A stretch of DNA of 64,000 bases, taken from positions 186,001 to 250,000 of the forward strand of contig NW_019029032.1 in NCBI RefSeq assembly GCF_002105155.1, written 5' to 3'. Every line of letters begins with the position of its first letter. The first letter of the stretch is position 1. The notes beneath the pieces are model-generated. The model saw only the letters and a program-made list of their open reading frames with translations. It made no database searches and had not been told where the DNA came from. Source of the stretch: Lobosporangium transversale. Lineage: Eukaryota > Mortierellomycota > Mortierellomycetes > Mortierellales > Mortierellaceae. Both the position numbers and the translations under genes were made by a program. Positions 25,590 to 37,303 of the stretch are shown piece by piece.

Positions 25590-27469
25590 TTATAGGTACA
25601 GTCCCTCAGGTGTGCCTTCATTCTTCCTATACAACACTTTCTCTTTCGCCTTCTTAAAATCATCCGCTTTGACCTTCATACGACGCTCTCGCAAAGCCAG
25701 TAAACCGGCTTCCGTACAAACAGCCTTGATATCTGCTCCGGAGAGCTCGTCTTTGGACATAACAAACTCCTCAAGGTCAACGTCATCAGCAAGCTGCATA
25801 CGTCCAGTGTGGATGTTGAAGATACGACGCTTGGTCTTAACATCTGGCATAGGGAATTCGATCTTACGGTCAATGCGTCCTGGACGAATGAGTGCAGGGT
25901 CCAAAGATTCGATTTGGTTGGTGGCCATGATGACCTTGACGTCTCCTCGAGAATCGAATCCATCCAGCTGGTTCAGTAGCTCCAACATTGTTCTCTGAAT
26001 TTCTCGCTCTCCTCCAGAGTTGGAGTCATATCTTGATAGGATACAAAGACAAAATCGCAAATGAGTAAATATATAAATATCTAGAACATGATTGTTCCGT
26101 TCAAAACCGTTTTCAGACCATGTATACGAGTCTGTAGATTATACCTTTTAGTTCCAATGGCATCGATTTCATCGATAAACACAATCGAAGGAGCATTTTC
26201 TTCTGCAACTCTGAACAACTCACGCACTAGCTTAGGACCGTCCCCGAGATACTTTTGAATCAACTCTGATCCAACCACACGCAAGAATGTAGCTGATGTC
26301 TGGTTGGCAACAGCTTTCGCAAGCAATGTTTTGCCTGTTCCTGGTACACCATATAGGATAACACCCTTAGGAGGCTTGACTCCCATATCCTCATACAACT
26401 CAGGGTGGGTCAAGGGCAGCTCGACAGCTTCCTTGATCTCCTGAATCTGCGCTTCCAAACCACCAATATCTGCATATGACTCTGTAGGCGCCTTCTCCAA
26501 TTTCATGACACTGACCATAGGGTCAGCATCATCTTGAAGAACACCAATAACCGACATCGTCTGAAGAGGTAATGATAATGAAAAAGTATTATAGTAAGGC
26601 ACTTTGAGCAACTCCTATGGCTTTCCGGTATATTAAAATACCTATCAGCAGTTTCAATGCACACCATACCTTGTGATGCAGTAGAATCGAGCATCCGGGC
26701 TCAAGCAAATCTTTATCCACAAACGACAAAATGCTGACATAATATTCAGGTCCATTACTGGTCGAAATGATAGCGTGATCATCGTCAATGATTTCCTCAA
26801 GCGTACCAACACTCATAGGTGTGCCTCGGAGATCATCCACCTTGGATCTTTCCTCCTGTGTTTTTTCTTCCTGAGGCTTTAGTCTTTCCTGATTCACTAC
26901 GAATTCTTCCTCCATCAGTAGGTAGTCCTTGATACGCTCCATCTTGAGCATCTTCAGGCGGCAGCGCGTTGTAGGGAATACTAGCGATTTGAATCAAGCC
27001 AAACAAAGCATTTGTCAAAAAAAGACAATTCACGTAAAAGCATACTCACTCACTTGTTGTTCACATTTAAACATCTATCAGCAAAATATTTTGAGCAGAG
27101 CCATACCAGCAGGCAGCTTTGATGAAGCATCAGGGCCTTTCCTCATCTTCTTCTTCCCAACGCGGGTTGGCAGTGGGGGCTCCCACTTCTTCTTGGGCTC
27201 TTTATCCTATGAAGTAATGAACAAATAGATACAAATAGAGATATTAGTGAGGGAATTCAATGCTGAACTTCATGCGCTTCCAGAAAAATAATACAGTTAT
27301 TTTCTATTTTCTACATACGTCCTTCTTCTGGCCGTTGCCATTTGGTGGATGTGATTGTTTGTTACCCTATTCTCAAAGAAAAGAACGGAGTTTAGTAGTC
27401 TTATAAATGTAATCCAGCAAAAAAAGAATTCTCTGAAATGATTCGGTCTTGCATCATTCTCTTTACCAT
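25590..27469 (-). CDS. RPT2: 26S proteasome regulatory AAA-ATPase subunit RPT2
   Basis: One of six ATPases of the proteasome base; unfolds substrates and opens the 20S gate. Exons 27469-27467 (only the ATG), 27366-27319, 27206-27107, 26980-26670, 26560-26145 and 26031-25590 give 439 aa, matching the family's 440. The N-terminus MGNKQS fits the N-myristoylation pattern MGxxxS known for RPT2. Then come [13 protein letters not shown], the coiled-coil/OB region, Walker A GVPGTGKT (second residue variable in the family), Walker [15 protein letters not shown], and arginine-finger region [16 protein letters not shown]. The C-terminus GLYL is the HbYX gate-opening motif. The ATG-only first exon was chosen because GT directly follows the ATG and the next acceptor continues with GGT AAC AAA in frame. 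Confidence 0.95.
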
Positions 27470-27739
27470 AGTGGTGAGTTATTGTTCAGAAGAATGCGTT
27501 GGTGGCAGATATCAATTATGCCTGAATACTTGTTGGAAATGAGTGGTTTAGTCTGATGAAAAAAAAGGAAGGAAAAAAAGGTCAAAATTGTTTGCATGCA
27601 ACCGCACTTTCGCTTCTTTTTACAAAGCAGACGTGGCCACAGGCTGGACGGGTGACGTATACATTCGGTCAGTTACGTGTATGTTCAATTACATGGGGAA
27701 ATAATACATCCTTTTTTTTAATTCTTTATTTGATTATCT

Positions 27740-28655
27740 CTACTCATCATCGCTAGGAACACCATCAGAATCCTCGTCATCGTCGTTTGCAATGTCTCTC
27801 AGGTCCTATACAGGCGAATAGCGCAAATATATAGTGCATTGATGTTAAATACTTACAGACAGTAATAGTAGCATTCATAAAAGAAAAACAGTATCTGAAT
27901 GTTCCTTACAACTTGTGCACTAAGAGCAGCACGCTCTAAATACTCTTTAACTTCACCATGGGTATCACTAGGGGCGATGTCGACAGGTTTCTGCTTGAGC
28001 TTATTTAGAACTAAATGGCAAGAAGAAGAAAACTGTATCAATAAACATTTTCTTCACTAACTTCATAGCTCACATACTCAAGTATGAAGACCTCTTTAAT
28101 ACTTTGATACCCAATAACATTTTCGTTTACCATTGAGTGAAGCACCATGTTTGACTAAAAGAACGACCATATGTAAAGCGAGAGTAGGGTCCCGGTAGGC
28201 AGCGGCCTTGTGGAGAGATGTGTCGCCCTCAAGGCGGTCTTGGATATTTACCTTGATCCCATCAAAGTAGAGTAGGACTTCTAAACATTCTATCGAGGCA
28301 TTGCGCGCCCTATCATGGTAAACGCATGGTAGTAGTGTCAGTCAGCATCCTGTAGGTTGTCGTAAATACAAGTTCTCATAGATACTGACACGTACGCGTA
28401 ATGGAGTGGAGTGTTGCCTAATCCGTCTGTAAAATTGATGTCAAATGTGGAGGGGTCAGACGAAAGAACTTTGTCCAGAATCTCGAGATTATCCTCCTTG
28501 CATGCTGCTAACAAGAGCTCATCTAATGACGCCGTATTTTGAATTCCCTGTTCATTAACTTGACATCTAAACTTCAACTTTTACCCAGCTGTTTCTATTG
28601 GCCAGTTATTTTGCAAGAAAAAAAATAATGATAATCCTACTGTTGCTTGCACCAT
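27740..28655 (-). CDS. Small ankyrin-repeat protein
   Basis: Exons 28655-28641, 28547-28396, 28309-28131, 28010-27910 and 27805-27740 give 170 aa. The frame is consistent across five exons. It contains about three ankyrin repeats: TASLDELLLAACKEDNLEIL, DGLGNTPLHYAARNASIECL with the TPLH core, and DTSLHKAAAYRDPTLALHMV, followed by KQKPVDIAPSDTHGEVKEYL. The acidic tail DDDEDSDGVPSDDE ends the protein. The arrangement recalls the small fungal ankyrin protein YCR051W of yeast, whose function is not established. The first exon (15 nt) is the least certain part; another ATG 15 nt upstream is out of frame with the next exon. Confidence 0.8.
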
Positions 28656-28835
28656 CTTCAGTCATGATGTTACAAGTCGAGTGATGGAAAGGGAGTAAGA
28701 TTGCTGAGAGAGAGAAGGATAAAAAGGAGTATATAAAAAAAGAAAAGATGTTGAGATGTTGCCTCGAAGGGACACAACTAACGGCACATGCGCAAGAAAA
28801 GTCACGCCAAGTCTGTAGCAATTTTTATTATCGTT

Positions 28836-30637
28836 TTAGAGCGTGTCTGCAGTCATAACGCGTCGCATACGGTGCGCTCTCCAGTCAAGATAGAACCACA
28901 TTGTGACGCATAGCGCACCAAGGGTCATGGTCGCGCCTGACATTAAAGTTACAGGAAGATATGAAATATTGGGCTTAGTGATATCTAGTAAGAATCCTGC
29001 CAATGGTGCGCCTCCAAGCATGCCTAGACCACCTGTTGCATACATTAATCCAATAGTGGATGCCATCTGTTTAGTTCCAAATGACTGTGCCACTGCTACT
29101 GGAACCAACGAGACATACCCGCCAGCGAAGAAGCCAAACATGAGTCCCATTAACATCAATATGCCAAATGATTTGGAGAGAGTCCATAGAACCAAGACCG
29201 AGAAGGCAGTACACCATGAGCAAAGGAGCAAGACTTTGGCATTTGAGAAATAATCGGATATGAGGCCAAGTAAAATCCTGCCGGCAAAAGATGCTCCATT
29301 AGACAGCCCTAATATTAAGGCGCCTTTTTCAGCGGGAATACCGATAAATACTGCATAGGCTAATATGAAAATAACAAGTCGCGCGTTATTACCAAGCAAG
29401 GGGCTCACTACAATATCGGAAGTGGATAGGTTTCTGCCCTGGATTTCTTAAAGAGACTTACTTTGCATGAAATATAAGGGAACTAGGAATGCGAACGATG
29501 CTGTCAATTCCGCCATGGACAGTGACAAAAATTGCATGTCCTTAAATACCTTTACCGCATCAAAGAAAGATGGCTTCTCTTTAGCTACGCTTCCCATCTC
29601 TAGCTCTGTATCCTTTTCACAGCCAGATGGCTTGGGCGTGAGGCGGTCAACCTCAATGTGGACCTTGCTTTCCACGATAAAGATGCTCGAGACGCCACTG
29701 TTAACGAAAAGAAAGAGGAAAAATATATTATATCAGTTTCATTTGTAAATTTTTATCGAATATATCCAACTTTGATAGCTATGCCTTACCAGACAATAAA
29801 ACATAGCAGCCCAAGGATTCGCAATGACCAAAAGATACCAACTTTTTCTATAAGTTTATGGGTTAATGGCGCAAGGATCAAGCCGCCGGCGCCGACACCA
29901 GAGACTGCAATGCCTGTAGCAAGGCCTCGTCGCTTGGTAAAATAGTGCGATGGTACAGCTATGGCAGGGTAGTATGCCAGCGCTGACCCGATCCCAAACA
30001 GCACACCTTGAGTGATATATAATTGCCAAACCTAAGCAGGAGTCGCGTTTTTAATAGCATTATAAAGGAGAATAAGTTTTGGAAAGAGTCTCGTAAATTT
30101 TTGAAACTGGTCTGGAACTCCTCGCATTAGACATACCTGGTTCGAAAACGATGCCAGGATAAGAGAGATCGTCATCAGTAATGTGCCTACTATGACTGTG
30201 ATTCTGAAGCCAAATCGATCTGCGACAATGCCAGCGAAAAATCCTGCCAGATAGGTCACGGCAGAGCCGGTTGTGCCCACGAATGCAATGGATGATATTG
30301 ATGTATCAGGGAATAAGATCTGATAATGATGCTCAAAGATGCCAAAAATGTACTCTGTTGGCGCGAACGCAAAAGAGTGGACAAGAAAGGACCCAAAGAC
30401 GACAAACCATGCACGAAGACCACCATCTTGAAGCATCGCTCTTGATGCCTTTTCCTTGGGCTGTACCGACGACGAAGAGGATTCGCTGAACTCATTTGGG
30501 GCTAGATTTGCAGCCTCTGTCAACGGTAGTGGCATTGCCGGTAAAGGATTGGATGTGATTACTGTTTGAGACTGATCAATTGTAGCAATGGTATCATCTG
30601 CATGTGTTGGTGTAGCCGTCTCGTGTGTGGCACTCAT
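28836..30637 (-). CDS. Monocarboxylate-transporter-like MFS permease
   Basis: MFS permease of the MCT (SLC16-like) family, plasma membrane or mitochondrial; substrate unknown. Exons 30637-30137, 30031-29790, 29697-29462 and 29407-28836 give 516 aa, phases consistent. The start is the ATG at 30637; the frame is open further upstream without an ATG. After a hydrophilic N-terminus of about 85 aa comes DGGLRAWFVVFGSFLVHSFA, the conserved MCT opening (D-G-G-x-x-x-W). Other blocks: GIGSALAYYPAIAVPSHYFT, KRRGLATGIAVSGVGAGGLI and GLSNGASFAGRILLGLISDY. Twelve membrane segments with a long loop after the sixth (EVDRLTPKPSGCEKD) fit the family. Confidence 0.9.
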
Positions 30638-31605
30638 TATTATACTAGCCACTAGATATTATAATATATATCAAACAAATCTTATAGACGTGAAATAGCA
30701 CGCTGTGGTTATGAAAAAGAAAAAGAAAAAGATGCTACAAAGCAACAGTGCAGATCGTAATCCTTTTATACCTTTTATCTCCTTAAGTAAATGCATCAAA
30801 ATGTTTTAACTGGCTTTATTATTATATATTTTGTAATGGCAATTTGACTTTTTTTTTTTTCTGCGTTAATCTGTGAAGCATTAAGAGTCTTCTTACTGAG
30901 CCCTCCCGAATTCTCTCTTCCAGCTGTATTTCATGGTACAAACTCCTCAAAGGCAAAAACTACTGGTGCTTTCTGTGTATCTGAATCCTGAGTCAAATAG
31001 TGTCAAAAAGAGGGGCTCCTTGTATTTCTGTACACCTTTATGTATTGTATATACTTGCTCTTACTAGAATTTGACCATTTGGCTCCAAATTAAAGCACGA
31101 TCGTTTCCGTTAAAGGCAAGCACCCTAAAATGCTTTACTTCACCATGACCAACTGTATATTCCCGTGTAATGACTATCCTACTTCTTTGCGAATAGGGTT
31201 TTTTCTATCCTTTCCACTTCCTGAGCAATACAGAGGCTCGATTTAAAAATAAAAAATAAAAAATAAAAATAAAAAAAACTTGCTCGCCGGAGCAACGACT
31301 TCCTTCCCCTCCTACCATCTTGGGATATTGGAATCGTAAACTTCAAGGCTTCTCATCACAAAATACATGTACTTTTTTTTTTTTTTTTTTTTTTTTTTTG
31401 GGGTCGACCTATCATATGCATCACAGTTGATCACAGTTGATAAATATTTTGAATATTCCGAATTGTATTGACAGATGTAATCCTTATATCGCCAACTTTG
31501 GCAAGAAGAGCTAAATATCCCACGCTCAATGCAAAACCCTTTTCCTTACACCAAAAGCAGTATACATAGTATACCAGAGGTGAAACATAGTTTTACGGGC
31601 AATAT
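30638..31605. other. Intergenic region between MCT transporter and GDSL lipase
   Basis: About 970 bp, AT-rich. It holds the MCT 5' flank, a T run at about 31372-31399, and a short tandem repeat near 31425-31445 (ATCACAGTTG twice). No gene seen. Confidence 0.55.
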
Positions 31606-33422
31606 TCATTGAAGGTAGTCAGTCGGCCCTGGGCAATAAATTTCAAGGTTTCTAGGATCCATCGGTGTGTCTTTGTTCTCATTACTCGAAAACATATTGT
31701 TCCATACCGAGATGGCCATCAGCTGGTTCGCACATTTGTTTGGATGAAAGCTATAAATCAAGTAGGAAGCTAGACGTGAGGTTGTGATCTTGGGTCAGCC
31801 TTCATAGAGATTTTTTCACACTGCTCACATACCAATCTAGGCCACTCAGATACCCTTGTCCATAAGCGGATGAGCCATCTTTAAATTCTGTCAACCCTGG
31901 TTGATAGGCCACCCCAAACTTTCTTTCGCTTTTACTCTCCTCATTGATTTCTCGGGCAATTCTTTTCATAACCTCATTGTATCGTTTAGCTAAATCACCT
32001 GCCCCTAAAGCGACAGAAAGAAGATGCTTCATGTTAGAGGCTTAGAACATTTATGAAGATCTTAGAATATACTTCGCCTCTATGTGTTGTATAACACTTA
32101 CTCTGTCGGAGGGCCTCATCACCTGTGGCGCAGCCACAGATAGGGAGTGGCAGTTTGTCAAAAAGCAGTTCACAGTAGGAGTAACCGCGCGAGAGATCAT
32201 AAACCAGGCTGACGTCAAAGATGCCCACCAGGTTAACGAATGTTGGTCCAACTGAATCTCGAAGCCCCTGCAATGCAGATTTGAGGGCTGCGCCATATTC
32301 CTCCGGATCTGCAATCTCAGGGACTGTTTCACCAGGCCCACATGCAGCACAAAGGTTGTTTGCACCAATAAAGACCGTAGCCAACTTCCATTCATCTCTG
32401 TACTTGTGATACATACCCCCAAAGCTGAACATTCGTTTCAGGTGATCAATCTGCGATGAAAGGGTCTGAGCGATCGCTCCGCTTACCTATCAATTTGAAG
32501 AGGCCATTCATGTGAGAAAAAAATAGCAAAATATGATAGGGGTGAATCACGCGCGTCTCTTGGCATAAATATGCTTTCACTTTATCACTCACCGCTGTGT
32601 TGAGACCTTTGCCGAATGCTAACATCCGAAAGGGAAGAAAATTAACAACGGTTCCCATCAAAACCACACATCTATGTATCAAGCTTTACAGATAAGTGAA
32701 ATACTAAACTTGCCTAAGGGGAGAGTAAATCCTGAAGGGCTGCCTTTCACTTCCTTTGTATAGGTCTTGAGGAAATTTGCTACTGTGTATTCACCACTAT
32801 CACCCCCGCCTGAGAAAACTTTGCCACGAAACTCAAGAACTGTGGCAAATGGAGGGCGACCTATTTGGCAAGAACAGTTTGAGCTGAATGAATCTCCCTG
32901 TGTTCATCGGGAATGGTTACACTCGAATTAAATTGACGTTTTACCAGATATCATGGCGAAACCAGCAGTAATACTATCTCCAATCGAGATCACAGCTTTA
33001 ATATCCTAGATTGATTGTATTCAAAAGGTAGTCGCTCAGCTCGGCATTTCAGCTCGTCTCCCAATGTCTGTTATACATGGTTTAGATCCAGGGCCTCTTA
33101 CATGTGGTCGAAGACGCCAGACGTCTGTTGGTTTGACTAAATCTTGTTCTGAAAGTTTATATGGCTCACAGTTCCATTTCGGGATCTTAGTAGGGCATGC
33201 AGAGTCATTTCTAGCTCGGCCGAACGAGTTGTAGATTGCTTCTAGCTCGTTGACCCAGGGCATAGTGTATGGAGTTAAATTCTTGGTGGTGCATGCTGTG
33301 TGTGTATTCTGAGTATGGCCGTGTTTGGGTAGCTTTCGAAATGACAGCTGCATCGGGAATGCAACCCAAGGAAAGAGACATAGAGTAAGAGCGGCTCTTG
33401 TAATTGATGTATAGAGCTTCAT
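31606..33422 (-). CDS. Secreted GDSL-type phospholipase B-like lipase
   Basis: Predicted secreted lysophospholipase/phospholipase B of the PLB1-type GDSL family. Exons 33422-33102, 33005-32945, 32860-32714, 32618-32593, 32486-32102, 32040-31833 and 31750-31606 give 430 aa. A signal peptide is present (MKLYTSITRAALTLCLFPWV). Family blocks: WRLRPHDIKAVISIGDSITA with the nucleophile Ser118, the oxyanion-region KGLNTAVSGAIAQ, VFIGANNLCAACGPG (Asn228) and the C-terminal LDCFHPNKCANQL with Asp382 and His385. Intron 3 uses a GC donor (AG/GCAAGT) and is followed by a 26-nt microexon; this is the only reading that restores the family sequence TLPLAFGKGLNTAVSG in frame. It is divergent from uL5m, 241 bp apart. 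Confidence 0.9.
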
Positions 33423-33663
33423 AGTTTTAAAGGAGAATTAACGTGAAGGAAAGACAGGCAGAATGTGAATGGACCCTTGTCGAATGCATTCTTTTTTATA
33501 TAGACCTTCTCTTGTTCGGAGCGTTAACTTTGCTCACGGGCCACGTGGTGATCACTCTCCGTTTTTCAACAGCCACCAATTTGTTTTGTTGAACTTTGTT
33601 TTGAACTGATCTCTCGCCTCATAATCCTGTCGTGTGAGCAAGCATCTTCCTCAATCTCAAAAG

Positions 33664-34683
33664 ATGTCATTTCATAACAAAACTTTTTCTTTGCGAACAT
33701 TGAATCTTGGTCTACTACCAAGGACATCGCCCATTTATCAGACTTTTCCTGCATTACAAGCGCAACTTCGTGCAAAGTCAACAACAAGTACTCATACACG
33801 GAGCAATGATCTTAAAAAGAAAACCAATGACAACAATGATTCAGAAAACAAAATTGTCCCTCAGTCTTCAATATATACCACTGGCCTGAGCCGACTTCGG
33901 GAGCATTTTACTACATCGCTTCAAGAAGATATTATGATCGCATCATACCGTCACCATCACAAGATGAAAAAACAAATTCCCGAAGGGGTCAAAATTGAAC
34001 TCAAGGGAAAGCGTCACCTCAAGCCTGCACCACGACCCTCATCACCAACTGAAATTCCCGAATTGATTAAAATTGATGTCCACTGTATGATGAAGGAAGC
34101 GATCACAAGTAAATACAATCTATTAAGTGGTATCATGGCAATTCAATCTATCACAGGAGAGACGCCTGAGATCATTTTTGCAAAAACTGGTGTCCATAAT
34201 TGGAAATTACGCAAAGGTAAAAGTGAAAAATCCAATATATTATTAATCTAGCGACGTCTTGATTGATGGCAAGAGACCTAATTGTCTAAGGTTCTAATAT
34301 GTACATTAGGAATGCCTATTGGATGCAAAGTGACTTTGAAGGGTGATAAAATGTATCAGTTTTTGGATAAGCTAGTCGAGGTTGTGCTACCTAAGATGAA
34401 GGAATGGCCTGGCTTACCAGAAGGATCTGGGGACGGCACGGGAAACATCGGAATGGGTTTCCCATCCTCAGCATTGTCACTATTCCCGGAGATCGAGAAC
34501 AATTTTGATATGTATCCAAGGATGACTGGATTCGACATTACATTTAATACAACCGCATTCACAAACATGGACGCAAGGCTACTTATGAGTGGCTTCAATA
34601 TTCCCTTTCAGAAATCTAGTGCTATCGCACGAAAAGAGACAGATATCATAACCAAAAATAAGCAAATAGAAAAATTAGCATAG
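33664..34683 (+). CDS. Mitochondrial large ribosomal subunit protein uL5m
   Basis: Component of the mitochondrial 54S large subunit (yeast MRPL7 counterpart). Exons 33664-34216 and 34310-34683 join in phase 1 to 308 aa. The first about 55 residues are basic and Ser/Thr-rich without acidic residues, as expected of a mitochondrial presequence (MSFHNKTFSLRTLNLGLLPR). Family blocks of bacterial L5/uL5: PELIKIDVHCMMKEAITSKY, LLSGIMAIQSITGE, IGCKVTLKGDKMYQFLDKLV and GFDITFNTTAFTNMDARLLM. The start is the first ATG of the frame. Confidence 0.9.
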
Positions 34684-35232
34684 TTTTATGTATAGTAATG
34701 TAGAAAGAATCCAAAATATTTTATTGCACGCTGTGTGTCTTTTCATATTGTTTATAGACATCTGTGATAATCAAAATATTGCCACCAAATTGTGAGAATG
34801 GATTGTAATTTGTCAGGGCATCATAATCATTTTGCTCTATCTTAAGGGCCAGAGTTTGAAACATCCCTGTCCAATTGTGCCAATCATTGCTCAAGCCACC
34901 AAGTGAACAAGTCAGTCACACACAGCTGCAAAAGAATCGTTTCTCGCGTTCAACTTCACTCTGTCCCTTATCCTCTTCGTCCTTCGATTCGTCTACCAAC
35001 CATTAATCCCATCTACATCACACTTGCTGTTCAGTCACAGCCTCTATTCAGTTTTCCTCTCCTCTTTATTCCTCTTTCCTTTTGGTCTATCAAGGCGAAA
35101 TCTTTCTTCCTTCGCGTTTGTTTACTTGTTGCTGCATTACTAGCTCAAAGAAAGATAACTCTGGACACAGCGACTGCCGCCTAAATAGCATTTTTAATTT
35201 CCAGAAAACCTACCTTCATTGTGAGCACCTAG
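34684..35232. other. SIN3 promoter and 5' leader region
   Basis: C/T-rich from about 34940 to 35110. A TTAATTTCCAG sequence just before the SIN3 ATG could be the acceptor of an intron in the 5' UTR; this cannot be decided from sequence alone. Confidence 0.4.
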
Positions 35233-37270
35233 ATGCCTGCTCCCCCACCTCCATCCGAGGAAAAACCTCAGTGGGCTCGGGGCCCTGGACCTCAACAAGG
35301 GTACTCGTAAGTGCTCATACATTTCTTAGTTGTCACATGCACATTTTTTATTATTACCTGAGCTTGTGCTCCATGATTCCATGAAAAGTCATGGAGTGAT
35401 CATGCAATTAATGAGGTTTTTATTAAATTTCGTATAATTTAGATCACCGTCAGGATCCATGCCGCCTCATCCTTCTGGTTCCCCATATCCTCATCATCTT
35501 CCACCTGTTGTTGGCGGTCCTCAAGGACCTGACCAACACCCTTCAAGCCAGGGTGGACCTGTCTTGCCGCCACCCCCCATGTCGATGGTTGGCGGGCCAC
35601 CACCAAGATCCGGCCCATCTTTGCCCTCTTCCCGTCCCCCAACCAGTCCGTCTTTAAGCAGCGTACATGGAAGCAATCCACACCCTTCGGCTATCATGCC
35701 ACCATCGTCTCATGGTCCTCCGCCAAGCCACAGAGCGCAGGATGGCCATCACCAACATATGGCATCGTCTCCTCAGCCCAATCATATGGCGCCATCCCCA
35801 CACCCTGTGCAGTCGCCACATGGTCCACACCCAGGACCGCACGTATCATCCTCAATTAACCAACCACCACCAGTCAACGCACCCGGACCCGGACCTGGAC
35901 CTGGATCTAGCGCTCCTCCTGCTCAGCAGACCCCTCCAGCTCCTGGTGGTGGGCCAACTTCTGCACCTCCGCCTTCTAGCAGCTACCGTCCCCTCAACGT
36001 TAGAGATGCACTGTCATATTTAGATCAAGTTAAAGTACAATTTCAGGATCAACCAGATGTATATAATCTTTTCTTGGATATCATGAAGGACTTTAAGAGC
36101 CAAAAGTAAGTGTGATGAGCTATCATGTCACGGAAACTAGCTCACCAGGATCATGGTTACAATTTTTTGCCAACTTTGGATGTGAAGAGAAAATGCTCCT
36201 ACTTCATGTGGCTTTTGAGCTTTTTGCAAAATTAATGGGACCTAAAGAAGAGCAAGTCACTAATCACCACATCTTTTCATGGCTTGTCCTTAAAATAGTA
36301 TCGATACGCCAGGAGTTATTGAGCGCGTTTCAACGCTGTTCAAAGGCCATCCAACTCTCATCTCTGGTTTCAATACATTTCTTCCTCCAGGCTACCGTAT
36401 CGAGTGTCTCAGCAATGCAAACGAGGCGAACATGATTAGAGTTACTACACCTTCTGGACATACAACGACGCAGATGGGAGCACCTATAGTAATTTCAGAT
36501 AGGCTTCCTCCTCCTGCGCCGCAGCATTACAACCAGTCTTCATATCATATGCAGCAGGGAAGTGGATACCAAAACTCAATCCCATCTATTTCACAAATTC
36601 AGCTTCCCCCAGTCAATTCTCCTGGGTATATGTCACAGTCCTCGTCGCAAGCTATGGCTCCATCTGGGGCACAAGGCGGCACCAGTAGCAAGAAAACTCC
36701 TGTAGAGTTTAACCATGCAATCAACTATGTCCACAAAATCAAGGTACCGACAAGATCATGATCTGTTGACATCGCTTGAGTATCACAGCATCATGAAGAA
36801 GGCGCTAACTTTGCCAGATTGTTCTTATTAATATTAGAACCGATTTGTGAATGATCCTGAAACATATAAGCAATTTCTGGAGTTGTTGCAGGCATATCAG
36901 AAAGAGATGAAGCCAATCACTGATGTAAGTCTTCACAAAACATATTTGTGCCTAGCAGTATTTGGGGAGATGGTATGGAGGTTCACTATATACTTAATTC
37001 TGATACTCTTTCTTAATACTCCAGGTGTACGCCCACGTCACTCAGTTATTTAAGAATGCACCTGATCTACTGGATGAATTTAAGCAGTTTTTGCCAGAGA
37101 ATGGCAACCCACCCAATCCTGAACTTTTCGATGAAATGATGCCTCAACCCTCGACACCTGCGCCAGCTCCTCGTTCAATGCCAGTCCTCAGTACACTCAG
37201 TAATGGCATGGCTGGTATGTTAATGCAAGTCATTTTTATTTTGAAAGGCTTTTGTGATGCATATGGAAGC

Positions 37271-37303
<33 letters not shown>

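Noticed and set aside
27107-27206. Apparent one-base frameshift in RPT2 exon 3
   Set aside because: Rechecking the plus strand showed the run as TTT before GATGAAGC; with it the frame is intact and the gene has 440 codons including stop.
32446-32682. Minus-strand ORF with MGTVVNFLPFRM read as part of the GDSL lipase
   Set aside because: Using this frame would need a GTTTAG donor and gives residues absent from the family; the GC-AG intron with a 26-nt exon restores the expected sequence in phase.
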